From assembly GCA_002394365.1 (NCBI GenBank), contig DGTQ01000027.1, positions 1-22,795 on the forward strand: 22,795 nt of DNA, in the 5' to 3' direction. Positions within the stretch are counted from its first letter, which is position 1. The number at the start of each line of letters is the position of its first letter. The position numbers and the translations under genes are program-made. This document shows, one piece after another, positions 14,826-20,866 of this stretch. This DNA comes from Prevotellaceae bacterium UBA4332. Its GTDB lineage: Bacteria; Bacteroidota; Bacteroidia; Bacteroidales; Bacteroidaceae. The notes beneath the pieces were generated by a model. That model had not been told where the DNA came from. It did not search any database and was given only the letters and a program-made list of their open reading frames with translations.

Positions 14826-15896
14826 TTATTCTCTCTTCAGAACTTTTCTGCTAAATTCATGCAGGAGCCACTGAACGCTATAAGCTGGAGCAAGAGGCAT
14901 GAATTTGAAAAAGTGGGCAGTCTTGATGCCCATAGCTTCTACTTTATGCTTCCAACCCGAGAAGCCGCTGCGCTTGTTATAGTGCCCCATGTTGCCTCGA
15001 TACATCACTACGTCGAGTATCTTTTTACCATATTTATGGTCACCATCCGTCAGCACATAGGGGAAATCCTGAGCCTCCAGCCCGAGGTTGCGCACCAGCA
15101 CACTTCCACAAGCTCGAAAAGCCTTCTCCATACCAAGAGCCTCTATGTGTTGCCTGAATGTTTCGCGGTCTATCTTTTCTTTTGCGTAATGGAGCATTAC
15201 GGCAAGGTCGCAGAACTGCCTCAGTCCCACTCCCAACTCCATCAAATGGTGGTAGAGGTGCATGAACACATATAGTGTGTGCAAGGTAGGCGAAAGAGTC
15301 TTTACCTCAGTGCCGTCTATCGTGTTGCTTTCTCCCTTGTCTTCCTCTACTATCTTTTGCCAATAAAGACGAGTGCGCTTGCTGTAGAGGGAGAGCAGGG
15401 AAAAATGCCCCTCGAGGGTAACGTCGTTACGAGTGAAGTCAACGTGCTTGTCTGAATTATTCACTTCCGCCTTTATCCCCCACTCTGCCTGCAAAACCTT
15501 TATCAGTTTCTCGAAATTCTCCTTGTCGCAATAATAGTCTATGTCTCCAGCCTGCCTTGTTGAGGGCTTGGGATAATAGCTCGCTACTATCTGCCCCTTC
15601 ACCACCACATATTTTATCTTGTGACTGTCCATGAGGGCAACGAGTTCCTTCAGCGTCCTGTTCACCTGCGTGTTCCACTGCTCCACCTGCATCTTGTAAG
15701 CCATAGCCTCATAGAACTGTTCTTCTGGCATCTTGATGCTGTTACCATACAAGACATCCACCACCATACCTGAAACCGTCTGTTTCTCAGCAAGGTACAG
15801 CAATTTCCTCGCCTCTCTTTCCGACAGCTCCTCAGGCAGGTTCTCCTTGCCCTTTTGCCACAGAGCGCTACGCAATATTTTGAAGAATACTTTCAT
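14826..15896 (-). CDS. Nucleotidyltransferase family protein (NTP_transf_5-like)
   Basis: The 356-residue protein belongs to the uncharacterised nucleotidyltransferase family (PF14907 type). Catalytic-type motifs are KGQIVASYYPKPSTRQAGDID (starting at Lys100), with KG at 100-101 and the metal-binding pair of GDIDYY at 118 and 120. A probable third acidic position lies in the segment NDVTLEGHFSLLS. The C-terminal half is helical (LYVFMHLYHHLMELGVGLRQFCDLAVML). Members occur in lasso-peptide and other clusters beside HprK-like kinases and PqqD proteins; a kinase, peptidase and PqqD set lies 7 kb away here. It starts 14 bp after the UDP-glucose dehydrogenase gene, so the two form an operon. The substrate is unknown. 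Confidence 0.8.
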   Translation of the reverse strand: MKVFFKILRSALWQKGKENLPEELSEREARKLLYLAEKQTVSGMVVDVLYGNSIKMPEEQFYEAMAYKMQVEQWNTQVNRTLKELVALMDSHKIKYVVVKGQIVASYYPKPSTRQAGDIDYYCDKENFEKLIKVLQAEWGIKAEVNNSDKHVDFTRNDVTLEGHFSLLSLYSKRTRLYWQKIVEEDKGESNTIDGTEVKTLSPTLHTLYVFMHLYHHLMELGVGLRQFCDLAVMLHYAKEKIDRETFRQHIEALGMEKAFRACGSVLVRNLGLEAQDFPYVLTDGDHKYGKKILDVVMYRGNMGHYNKRSGFSGWKHKVEAMGIKTAHFFKFMPLAPAYSVQWLLHEFSRKVLKRE

Positions 15897-15910
15897 TGGT
15901 TCGGCAACGC

Positions 15911-17248
15911 TTAATCTCTGTGGAACAAATCTCTCGTATAGACTCTGTCCCTCACATCATCAAGGCAGGAGTCATATCTGTTGGCTATTATGGCATTGGA
16001 AACCTTCTTGAACTTCTCAAGGTCGTTAATCACCTCACTGCCGAAGAACGTCTCGCCATCCTTCAGTGTCGGCTCAAAAATTACCACCTTCGCTCCCTTT
16101 GCCTTGATACGTTTCATTATGCCCTGAATAGCCGAGTGGCGGAAATTGTCGGAATTAGACTTCATCGTCAGGCGATACACACCTATGGTAGGCACAGACC
16201 TCTTGCCTCCTGCATAGTAGTTGTCCTGACTGTAGGCATACCAGCCAGCCTTCTGCAGAACGGCATCAGCTATGTAGTCCTTGCGAGTTCTGTTTGACTC
16301 CACGATAGCCGTCATCATGTTCTGCGGCACGTCCTGATAATTGGCAAGCAGCTGCTTGGTGTCCTTAGGCAGGCAATAGCCGCCATAGCCGAATGACGGA
16401 TTATTATAATGTGTGCCTATGCGGGGGTCGAGCCCTACGCCCTGTATTATAGCCTGAGTATCAAGCCCTTTCATCTCGGCGTATGTATCTAATTCGTTGA
16501 AGTAAGACACACGCAGGGCAAGATACGTATTGGCAAAAAGCTTCACTGCCTCTGCCTCCTTCAGCCCCATGAAGAGCACGTCAACATCTTTCTTCTCTGC
16601 TCCCTCCACAAGGAGTCTGGCAAACGTCTCTGCATCCTCCTTCATGTGGTTACCCTGTATCGCGACAATCGCCTCATTCTCTTCCTCTTTCTCCCTAATC
16701 ATCTTGGGATAACCCACAATGATACGCGAGGGGTACAGATTATCGTACAAAGCCTTTGACTCCCTAAGGAATTCTGGCGAAAACAGCAGGCGGAACTTGC
16801 GCTCTGTCCCCCACCCTTTTTCCTTAAACAAGCGTGCATACTTCACATAAAGCGAACGGGTGTAACCCACTGGTATCGTTGACTTTATCACCATGACAGC
16901 CTCTGGATTGCTCTCCAGCACCAGGTCTATTACCTCCTCCACGTGAGTTGTGTCGAAATAGTTCTTCACGGGGTCGTAGTTCGTAGGCGCAGCTATCACC
17001 ACGTAGTCAGCATCCCTGTATGCCTCAGCACCATCGAGCGTGGCACGAAGCCTCAGGTTTCCCTCCTTCAGGTATTTCTCTATGTAATCATCCTGAATAG
17101 GCGAAATGCCCTTGTTTATCTTCTCCACCTTCTCTGGTATCACGTCCACAGCAACCACCTCGTGATGTCTTGCCAGCAGCGTTGCAATACTCAGTCCCAC
17201 GTAGCCCGTACCAGCCACAGCTATCTTTATATCCTTAAATTCTCGCAT
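15911..17248 (-). CDS. ugd: UDP-glucose 6-dehydrogenase
   Basis: A 445-residue NAD-dependent nucleotide-sugar dehydrogenase that makes UDP-glucuronate for capsule or exopolysaccharide. It has the N-terminal Rossmann motif GTGYVGLS (13-20), AAPTNYD (86-92), KSTIPVGYT (122-130), FSPEFLRES (156-164), the central KLFANTYLALRVSYFNEL helix and the catalytic Cys292 in FGYGGYCLPKD. The C-terminal NAD-type domain contains RPTIGVYRL-like sequence and ends shortly after DVRDRVYTRDLF. It resembles the Klebsiella-type enzyme with some extra loops. Other UDP-sugar dehydrogenases are possible, but the motifs favour UDP-glucose. It is the first gene of a two-gene unit with the nucleotidyltransferase. Confidence 0.92.
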   Translation of the reverse strand: MREFKDIKIAVAGTGYVGLSIATLLARHHEVVAVDVIPEKVEKINKGISPIQDDYIEKYLKEGNLRLRATLDGAEAYRDADYVVIAAPTNYDPVKNYFDTTHVEEVIDLVLESNPEAVMVIKSTIPVGYTRSLYVKYARLFKEKGWGTERKFRLLFSPEFLRESKALYDNLYPSRIIVGYPKMIREKEEENEAIVAIQGNHMKEDAETFARLLVEGAEKKDVDVLFMGLKEAEAVKLFANTYLALRVSYFNELDTYAEMKGLDTQAIIQGVGLDPRIGTHYNNPSFGYGGYCLPKDTKQLLANYQDVPQNMMTAIVESNRTRKDYIADAVLQKAGWYAYSQDNYYAGGKRSVPTIGVYRLTMKSNSDNFRHSAIQGIMKRIKAKGAKVVIFEPTLKDGETFFGSEVINDLEKFKKVSNAIIANRYDSCLDDVRDRVYTRDLFHRD

Positions 17249-17267
17249 ACATTTTTCTTTATTTACA

Positions 17268-17346
17268 ATATCGTACTGTTTTCATCTTAAAACCTGTCAG
17301 CAAGGCGACCTGAAAACCTTAAACCCCGTCAGCGAAGCGGGCTTAA
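17268..17346. repeat. Paired hairpin-like repeats between alkD-like gene and ugd
   Basis: Two related words, CTGTCAGCAAGGCGAC (17296-17311) and CCGTCAGCGAAGCGGG (17326-17341), sit 30 bp apart. Each is bordered by short C/G arms that could pair. No clear promoter for ugd is visible here, so ugd may depend on read-through or an unusual promoter. Confidence 0.35.
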
Positions 17347-18108
17347 CTATCTTCTCATCCACTCCCTGCGCTCCTCGTCGCCCATCTTCTCTATGGCATA
17401 GCGGAGCATCGTGCGAGGCATTTCGCTGGCATACTTCCGAAGGAAATCTCTCAACAGGTCCATCGAGCATCGCTTGCCCATCTCGCGAAGCATCCAGCCC
17501 ACAGCCTTGTGCATCAGGTCATGAGGATGGTGCAAATGCCTCTCAGCATAACGCAGGCACCACGAAGCATCACCCATCTGCGACGTCTTCCACGTACACA
17601 CTATGCTCATCCGCTGCTTCCAGAGGCACGAGCTACGAGCCAGTTCGTCGAGCACTCTCGTCTTGTACCTTTTATCGCCCAGCATAGATGGCAACAGCAA
17701 CCAGTGCCCCAGAATCTTGTGTGCCGTCAAATCGACCAAATCCCAGTTGTTAGCCCTCTCGGCATAATGCAGATAGAGGTTCACAATCTCATCACGTCCC
17801 CTTATGGCAGCCTCGTCATTCTCAAGGCGTTTCGTTGCCAGTTTCTCGAACTTTTCCACCAATACCAGCAAGCCACAAAGCCTCACCTCGTGCCAGCGGT
17901 TCATCAGCAACTCGGGCACCTCCCCCAGCGGCAAATCCTTAGCCACAGCCTTTACCACCTCCCTCGTCTGCGGCACCTTCAAGCCCAAGAACTCGTCACC
18001 CTCGCCATACTCCCCAGGTCCCGTCTTGAAGAAACCCATGAGCACCCTGCGCTGCTCCTCGTTCCTTAGCAGCTCCATGTGGGCGATTATGTCCTCAGCC
18101 GTCGTCAT
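17347..18108 (-). CDS. AlkD-like DNA alkylation repair protein
   Basis: A 253-residue all-helical HEAT-like-repeat protein of the AlkD DNA glycosylase family, which removes alkylated purines. Recognisable are GLKVPQTREV (42-51), the NNWDLVD segment (120-126) with Trp122 and Asp126 at positions matching the AlkD lesion-binding Trp and catalytic Asp, WKQRMSIV (163-170) and LMHKAVGWMLREMGKR (198-213) with Trp205. The ATG at 18108 is preferred; a TTG 27 bp upstream would add nine basic residues. AGAGGA lies about 14 bp upstream of the ATG. It stands alone with its own promoter. Members vary in activity, so glycosylase function is likely but not proven. Confidence 0.88.
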   Translation of the reverse strand: MTTAEDIIAHMELLRNEEQRRVLMGFFKTGPGEYGEGDEFLGLKVPQTREVVKAVAKDLPLGEVPELLMNRWHEVRLCGLLVLVEKFEKLATKRLENDEAAIRGRDEIVNLYLHYAERANNWDLVDLTAHKILGHWLLLPSMLGDKRYKTRVLDELARSSCLWKQRMSIVCTWKTSQMGDASWCLRYAERHLHHPHDLMHKAVGWMLREMGKRCSMDLLRDFLRKYASEMPRTMLRYAIEKMGDEERREWMRR

Positions 18109-18172
18109 CTTCGCTTTCGTCCTCTGTTTTATCAATCAGCTTTTTATGAGCCAAGCCATCACTTACTCCCTG

Positions 18173-18201
18173 CAAAGATACACATTTTTTCTTAAAACAA
18201 A
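18173..18201 (-). promoter_or_regulatory. Promoter of the AlkD-like gene
   Basis: On the - strand TTTG (18198-18201) is followed after 17 bp by TATCTTTG (18173-18180), a good Bacteroidetes promoter match about 65 bp before the ATG. Confidence 0.65.
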
Positions 18202-18247
18202 ACAAGTATTGCATATAAAAATGCACCTACAGTCGCTTTGCCACCAC

Positions 18248-18402
18248 ACTTTGCTTCCACGTGCGGATACTTTGCTTCCACATGCGGTTACTTTGCTTCC
18301 ACGTGCGGTTACTTAGCTTCCACGTGCGGATACTTAGCTTCCACATGCGGTTACTTTGCTTCCACGTGCGGTTACTTTGCTTCCACATGCGGTTACTTAG
18401 CA
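18248..18402. repeat. Tandem array B: seven 21-bp units plus a partial copy
   Basis: Units start at 18248, 18269, 18290, 18311, 18332, 18353 and 18374, with 8 bp of an eighth at 18395. They differ at only a few positions (CACGTG or CACATG; TTT or TTA; GAT or GTT). The core TTCCACATGCGG is a near-palindrome, CC-n-CATG-n-GG. Both strands are open through the array and would encode heptapeptide repeats, but there is no start context or extension to support a protein. The period and core match array A at 479-583. Confidence 0.9.
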
Positions 18403-18431
18403 AGGACATACAGGAGCTTTGCTTTTAACTA

Positions 18432-18540
18432 ACAAATCAGCCTGATTTGTAGAACAAACTAACCTACTTTGTTCAACAAACTAGCCTACTTTGTTCAACA
18501 AACTAACCTACTTTGTTCATCAAACTAGCCTAGTTTGTTA
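18432..18540. repeat. Array C: one 19-bp palindrome and four 22-bp palindromic units
   Basis: A perfect palindrome ACAAATCAG-C-CTGATTTGT (18432-18450) is followed by 22-bp units at 18453, 18475, 18497 and 18519. Each unit has AACAAA/TTTGTT arms; the last has AAACTA/TAGTTT with flanks matching further. The units directly follow array B but have a different sequence and period. Confidence 0.85.
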
Positions 18541-18583
18541 TTTAGAACCAATGCAAAGGCACTTAAAAGCCATGCAAGAGCAG

Positions 18584-18612
18584 GCAAAAAACACGCTTCC
18601 CCCGTTTTTTGC
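18584..18612. repeat. Perfect inverted repeat
   Basis: GCAAAAAAC (18584-18592) and GTTTTTTGC (18604-18612) are exact complements around an 11-nt loop. The stem is AT-rich and could be a weak terminator or a protein site; I cannot tell which. Confidence 0.4.
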
Positions 18613-18649
18613 AAAACTATGGCAAAAAAAAACAGACTAAAACATACAC

Positions 18650-18694
18650 AAAAAAAATCAGCCACTCCCCTAATTCTACTGAGGGAATGGCTGA
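18650..18694 (-). terminator. Intrinsic terminator for leftward transcripts
   Basis: Arms TCAGCCACTCCC (18658-18669) and GGGAATGGCTGA (18683-18694) form a 12-bp stem with one mismatch. On the - strand eight T follow (18657-18650). It would end transcripts coming from the toxin-antitoxin genes and the possible peptide gene. Confidence 0.85.
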
Positions 18695-18746
18695 TAAAAA
18701 CTATAGTATAGGTAGGGAACGCTGATTACACGAGCTTTTTGAGTGT

Positions 18747-18803
18747 TCAGTATATATCGTCTCCAGTGGAGCCGAGAGAGGGCTTTTCTTTCTTTGGCTT
18801 CAT
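18747..18803 (-). CDS. Possible 18-residue peptide gene
   Basis: The - strand reads ATG to TGA for MKPKKEKPSLGSTGDDIY. The ATG is preceded by a purine-rich stretch with AAGAGGA and, farther up, by TATATATATATA. The peptide has a lysine-rich start and an acidic, Gly/Ser/Thr-bearing end. An intrinsic terminator lies 53 bp downstream. It sits between the toxin gene and the terminator, where a non-coding 3' region would otherwise be expected. I do not recognise the peptide, and so short a frame can arise by chance; a small RNA is an alternative. Confidence 0.3.
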   Translation of the reverse strand: MKPKKEKPSLGSTGDDIY

Positions 18804-18882
18804 TCCTCTTTCCCTTTCCTTTATATATATATACCTTCTGTGAAGTGCTGTTACCTCATAGGCATTCCTGTTTTAGTTTGCA

Positions 18883-19158
18883 TTATTTTTTATCATTGTA
18901 GTGTCCATAAGCCCTAAGGATAAGCACCACTACAGTTTCTTTGATTATACGATAGACTAACCTGTGCTTTTTTGTTATGCGACGACTCCATCGACCTTCT
19001 GGTTGTCCCTTTAATGGTTCAGGATGTCCTGTGCCAGTGGTGGGATGTTCCATAAGCTCTATCAGCAAGCCTTCAACCTTTTGAAAGGCTTTTGGCTCTT
19101 GACGCTTTAATTGTTGCATGTGCAACCTGGCTTCATCCGTATATTCAAGTTTGTACAT
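18883..19158 (-). CDS. YoeB/Txe-type mRNA-cleaving toxin
   Basis: The 91-residue toxin of the RelE superfamily, YoeB/Txe branch, is a ribosome-dependent mRNA interferase. Family signatures: LIELMEHPTTGTGHPEPLKG (32-51) with Glu47, WSRRITKKHRLVYRI (57-71) with Arg66, and the C-terminal YGHYNDK with His86-Tyr87. These positions match the catalytic Glu, Arg and His of E. coli YoeB. It begins 9 bp after the antitoxin stop, so the pair is an operon with antitoxin first. Confidence 0.93.
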   Translation of the reverse strand: MYKLEYTDEARLHMQQLKRQEPKAFQKVEGLLIELMEHPTTGTGHPEPLKGQPEGRWSRRITKKHRLVYRIIKETVVVLILRAYGHYNDKK

Positions 19159-19167
19159 AATACTTGC

Positions 19168-19416
19168 TTAAAGAGCGTTGAGGAAATCCTTTAATTCTTT
19201 CACTGACTCTATCCTGTGCGTTTTCCCCTGCCTGTACTCCTCTTCTCCACGTTCGAGGCTTGCAAAGAACTCCTCTTTCGACACCTCCGTAGGGTCGGTT
19301 CGTCTCTCTGCAACAACCTTTCGAAGGTATTTGGCTACTCGCTTGAGCAAGGTTTCGTCTTCAGCTATGATGCTCATATTACGAAGCACCTCAGCATTTA
19401 GTTGCATTGCTGTCAT
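19168..19416 (-). CDS. Antitoxin partner of the YoeB-type toxin
   Basis: An 82-residue acidic protein encoded directly upstream of the toxin. Its N-terminus (MTAMQLNAEVLRNMSIIAEDETLLKRVAKYLRKVV) resembles antitoxin N-terminal dimerisation/DNA-binding regions seen in Bacteroidetes, and the C-terminal half is charged, as in toxin-wrapping segments. A second ATG lies three codons in. A strong promoter lies 28 bp upstream of the first ATG. Such antitoxins usually repress their own promoter; this is inferred here. Its role rests on gene order. Confidence 0.82.
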   Translation of the reverse strand: MTAMQLNAEVLRNMSIIAEDETLLKRVAKYLRKVVAERRTDPTEVSKEEFFASLERGEEEYRQGKTHRIESVKELKDFLNAL

Positions 19417-19443
19417 TTTCTTTTATTCTTCTTTATCTGCTTG

Positions 19444-19474
19444 CAAAGATAAAAAGATTTTGTGAAACGACAAA
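19444..19474 (-). promoter_or_regulatory. Promoter of the toxin-antitoxin operon
   Basis: On the - strand TTTG (19471-19474), 19 bp, TATCTTTG (19444-19451). This is a perfect match to the Bacteroidetes consensus with ideal spacing. Confidence 0.85.
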
Positions 19475-19502
19475 GAAAAGTGGGAAAAACATTACTGCTG
19501 GC

Positions 19503-19533
19503 TTGGCAATTAGAAATTTAATTGCTAACTTTG
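19503..19533 (+). promoter_or_regulatory. Promoter of the nucleoside phosphorylase-mnmE operon
   Basis: TTG (19503-19505), 20 bp, TAACTTTG (19526-19533). Transcription would start near 19540, about 65 nt before the ATG at 19604. It diverges from the toxin-antitoxin promoter, 29 bp away. An imperfect dyad (CAATTAGAAATTTAATTG, 19508-19525) fills the spacer between the two boxes and could be an operator. Confidence 0.75.
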
Positions 19534-19603
19534 CAGGTTAGTGAACAAAACATCTTTCAAGATACAAAACTGATAACTACAAATAAACTAATAAGAAAAG
19601 TAT

Positions 19604-20491
19604 ATGATTCCTCCTTCCGAACTTCCTATTAACGAGGATGGCAGCGTGTATCATCTGCACCTGCGTCCTGAACATCTGGCTGAACGCATAATTCTCGTGG
19701 GCGACCCAGGCAGGGTAACGGTTGTTGCCAAGTTCTTCGACGAGATAGAGTGCGAAGTGCAAGCGCGTGAGTTCCACACGATTACGGGCTCTTACAAAGG
19801 CAAACGCGTATCGTGTGTCTCTACTGGCATAGGGTGCGACAACATCGACATTGTGATGACTGAACTGGATGCTGCCGTAAACATAGACCTCGAGCAGAGG
19901 CAGGTAAAGGATAAACTGACGCAGCTCTCCATAGTAAGAATAGGTACGTGTGGCGGCTTGCAGCCCTTCATTCATTTGGGGTCTTTCGTGGCAAGCGTGA
20001 AGTCCATAGGCTTCGATGGCTTGCTCAACTATTATGAAGGCCGCGATGAGGTGTGCGACCTGGCTTTGGAAGAGGCTTTCAAGAAGCACATGTCGTGGAA
20101 CTACAAGAAGGGTTCGCCATACGTGGCAACTGCCGACGAGGAACTGATAGAGCGAGTGGCTGGCAAAGATATGTTCAGGGGCATAACCATATCTTGTGGT
20201 GGTTTCTATGGTCCGCAGGGACGATTTGTGCGACTTAGTCCGCAAGACTATGAACAGAACCTGAAGGTAGAGTCGTTCTCTTATCAAGACCCTAAGCACC
20301 CTGATGCTGACCCACTGATGATATGCAACTTCGAGATGGAATCGTCGGCTCTGGCAGGCATGTCTGCCCTGCTCGGTCACAAGGCTATGACGTGCTGCAT
20401 GGTGGTGGCTGACCGCTATACCACGAAGATGAATACTGAATACAAGAGTTCTATTTCTGACCTCATAAAACTCGTTTTGGACAGAATATGA
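19604..20491 (+). CDS. Nucleoside phosphorylase (uridine phosphorylase-like)
   Basis: The 295-residue enzyme is of the PNP/UDP family: phosphate-binding GDPGRV (33-38), the STGIG segment (about 73-77), RIGTCGGLQP (about 112-121) and FEMESSALAGM near the C-terminus, where Glu-Met-Glu binds the ribose. It splits a nucleoside with phosphate into base and ribose 1-phosphate; uridine is the likeliest substrate, not proven. It lacks the usual extreme N-terminal uridine phosphorylase sequence and is longer than E. coli Udp (253). Its TGA overlaps the ATG of the next gene. It leads a three-gene operon that ends with mnmE. Confidence 0.9.
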   Translation: MIPPSELPINEDGSVYHLHLRPEHLAERIILVGDPGRVTVVAKFFDEIECEVQAREFHTITGSYKGKRVSCVSTGIGCDNIDIVMTELDAAVNIDLEQRQVKDKLTQLSIVRIGTCGGLQPFIHLGSFVASVKSIGFDGLLNYYEGRDEVCDLALEEAFKKHMSWNYKKGSPYVATADEELIERVAGKDMFRGITISCGGFYGPQGRFVRLSPQDYEQNLKVESFSYQDPKHPDADPLMICNFEMESSALAGMSALLGHKAMTCCMVVADRYTTKMNTEYKSSISDLIKLVLDRI

Positions 20492-20859
20492 TGAACGCTT
20501 TTTACACCATAGCCCTGCTCGTCCTGAGCAATGTATTCATGACCTTCGCCTGGTATGGACACCTGAAGTTGCAAGCCAATGGTGTATCTACCCACTGGCC
20601 TCTGTTGCTCGTCATCGCCTTTTCGTGGCTCATAGCCTTCTTTGAATACTGCTGTCAGGTGCCTGCCAACCGCATCGGTTTCGTTGGCAACGGAGGTCCC
20701 TTCACGCTGGTGCAGCTGAAGGTGATACAGGAGTGTGTATCGCTCATAGTCTTCGCCATTCTCGCCAACCTGATGTTCCAGCACGAAAGCCTGCACTGGA
20801 ACCACGCTGCTGCATTCCTCTGCCTCGTAGCCGCCGTCTATTTTGTGTTTATGAAATAA
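20488..20859 (+). CDS. DUF486 / DMT-family small membrane protein
   Basis: The 123-residue inner-membrane protein has four predicted helices: about 4-25, 38-55, 81-97 and 104-121. The sequence FEYCCQVPANRIG is typical of DUF486 proteins, small members related to the drug/metabolite transporter superfamily. The substrate is unknown. The start is ATG at 20488, overlapping the previous stop (ATGATGA); the second ATG at 20491 is equally possible. The ATG overlap implies coupled translation with the phosphorylase. Confidence 0.88.
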   Translation: MMNAFYTIALLVLSNVFMTFAWYGHLKLQANGVSTHWPLLLVIAFSWLIAFFEYCCQVPANRIGFVGNGGPFTLVQLKVIQECVSLIVFAILANLMFQHESLHWNHAAAFLCLVAAVYFVFMK

Positions 20860-20866
20860 GTCTGAA

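Noticed and set aside
18227..18432. Open frames on both strands across array B
   Set aside because: Both strands are open only because the repeat length is a multiple of three. Neither has a convincing start, and neither extends beyond the repeats.
18248..18540. CRISPR-like array
   Set aside because: Units are contiguous 21- and 22-bp repeats without unique spacers, and no cas gene is present.
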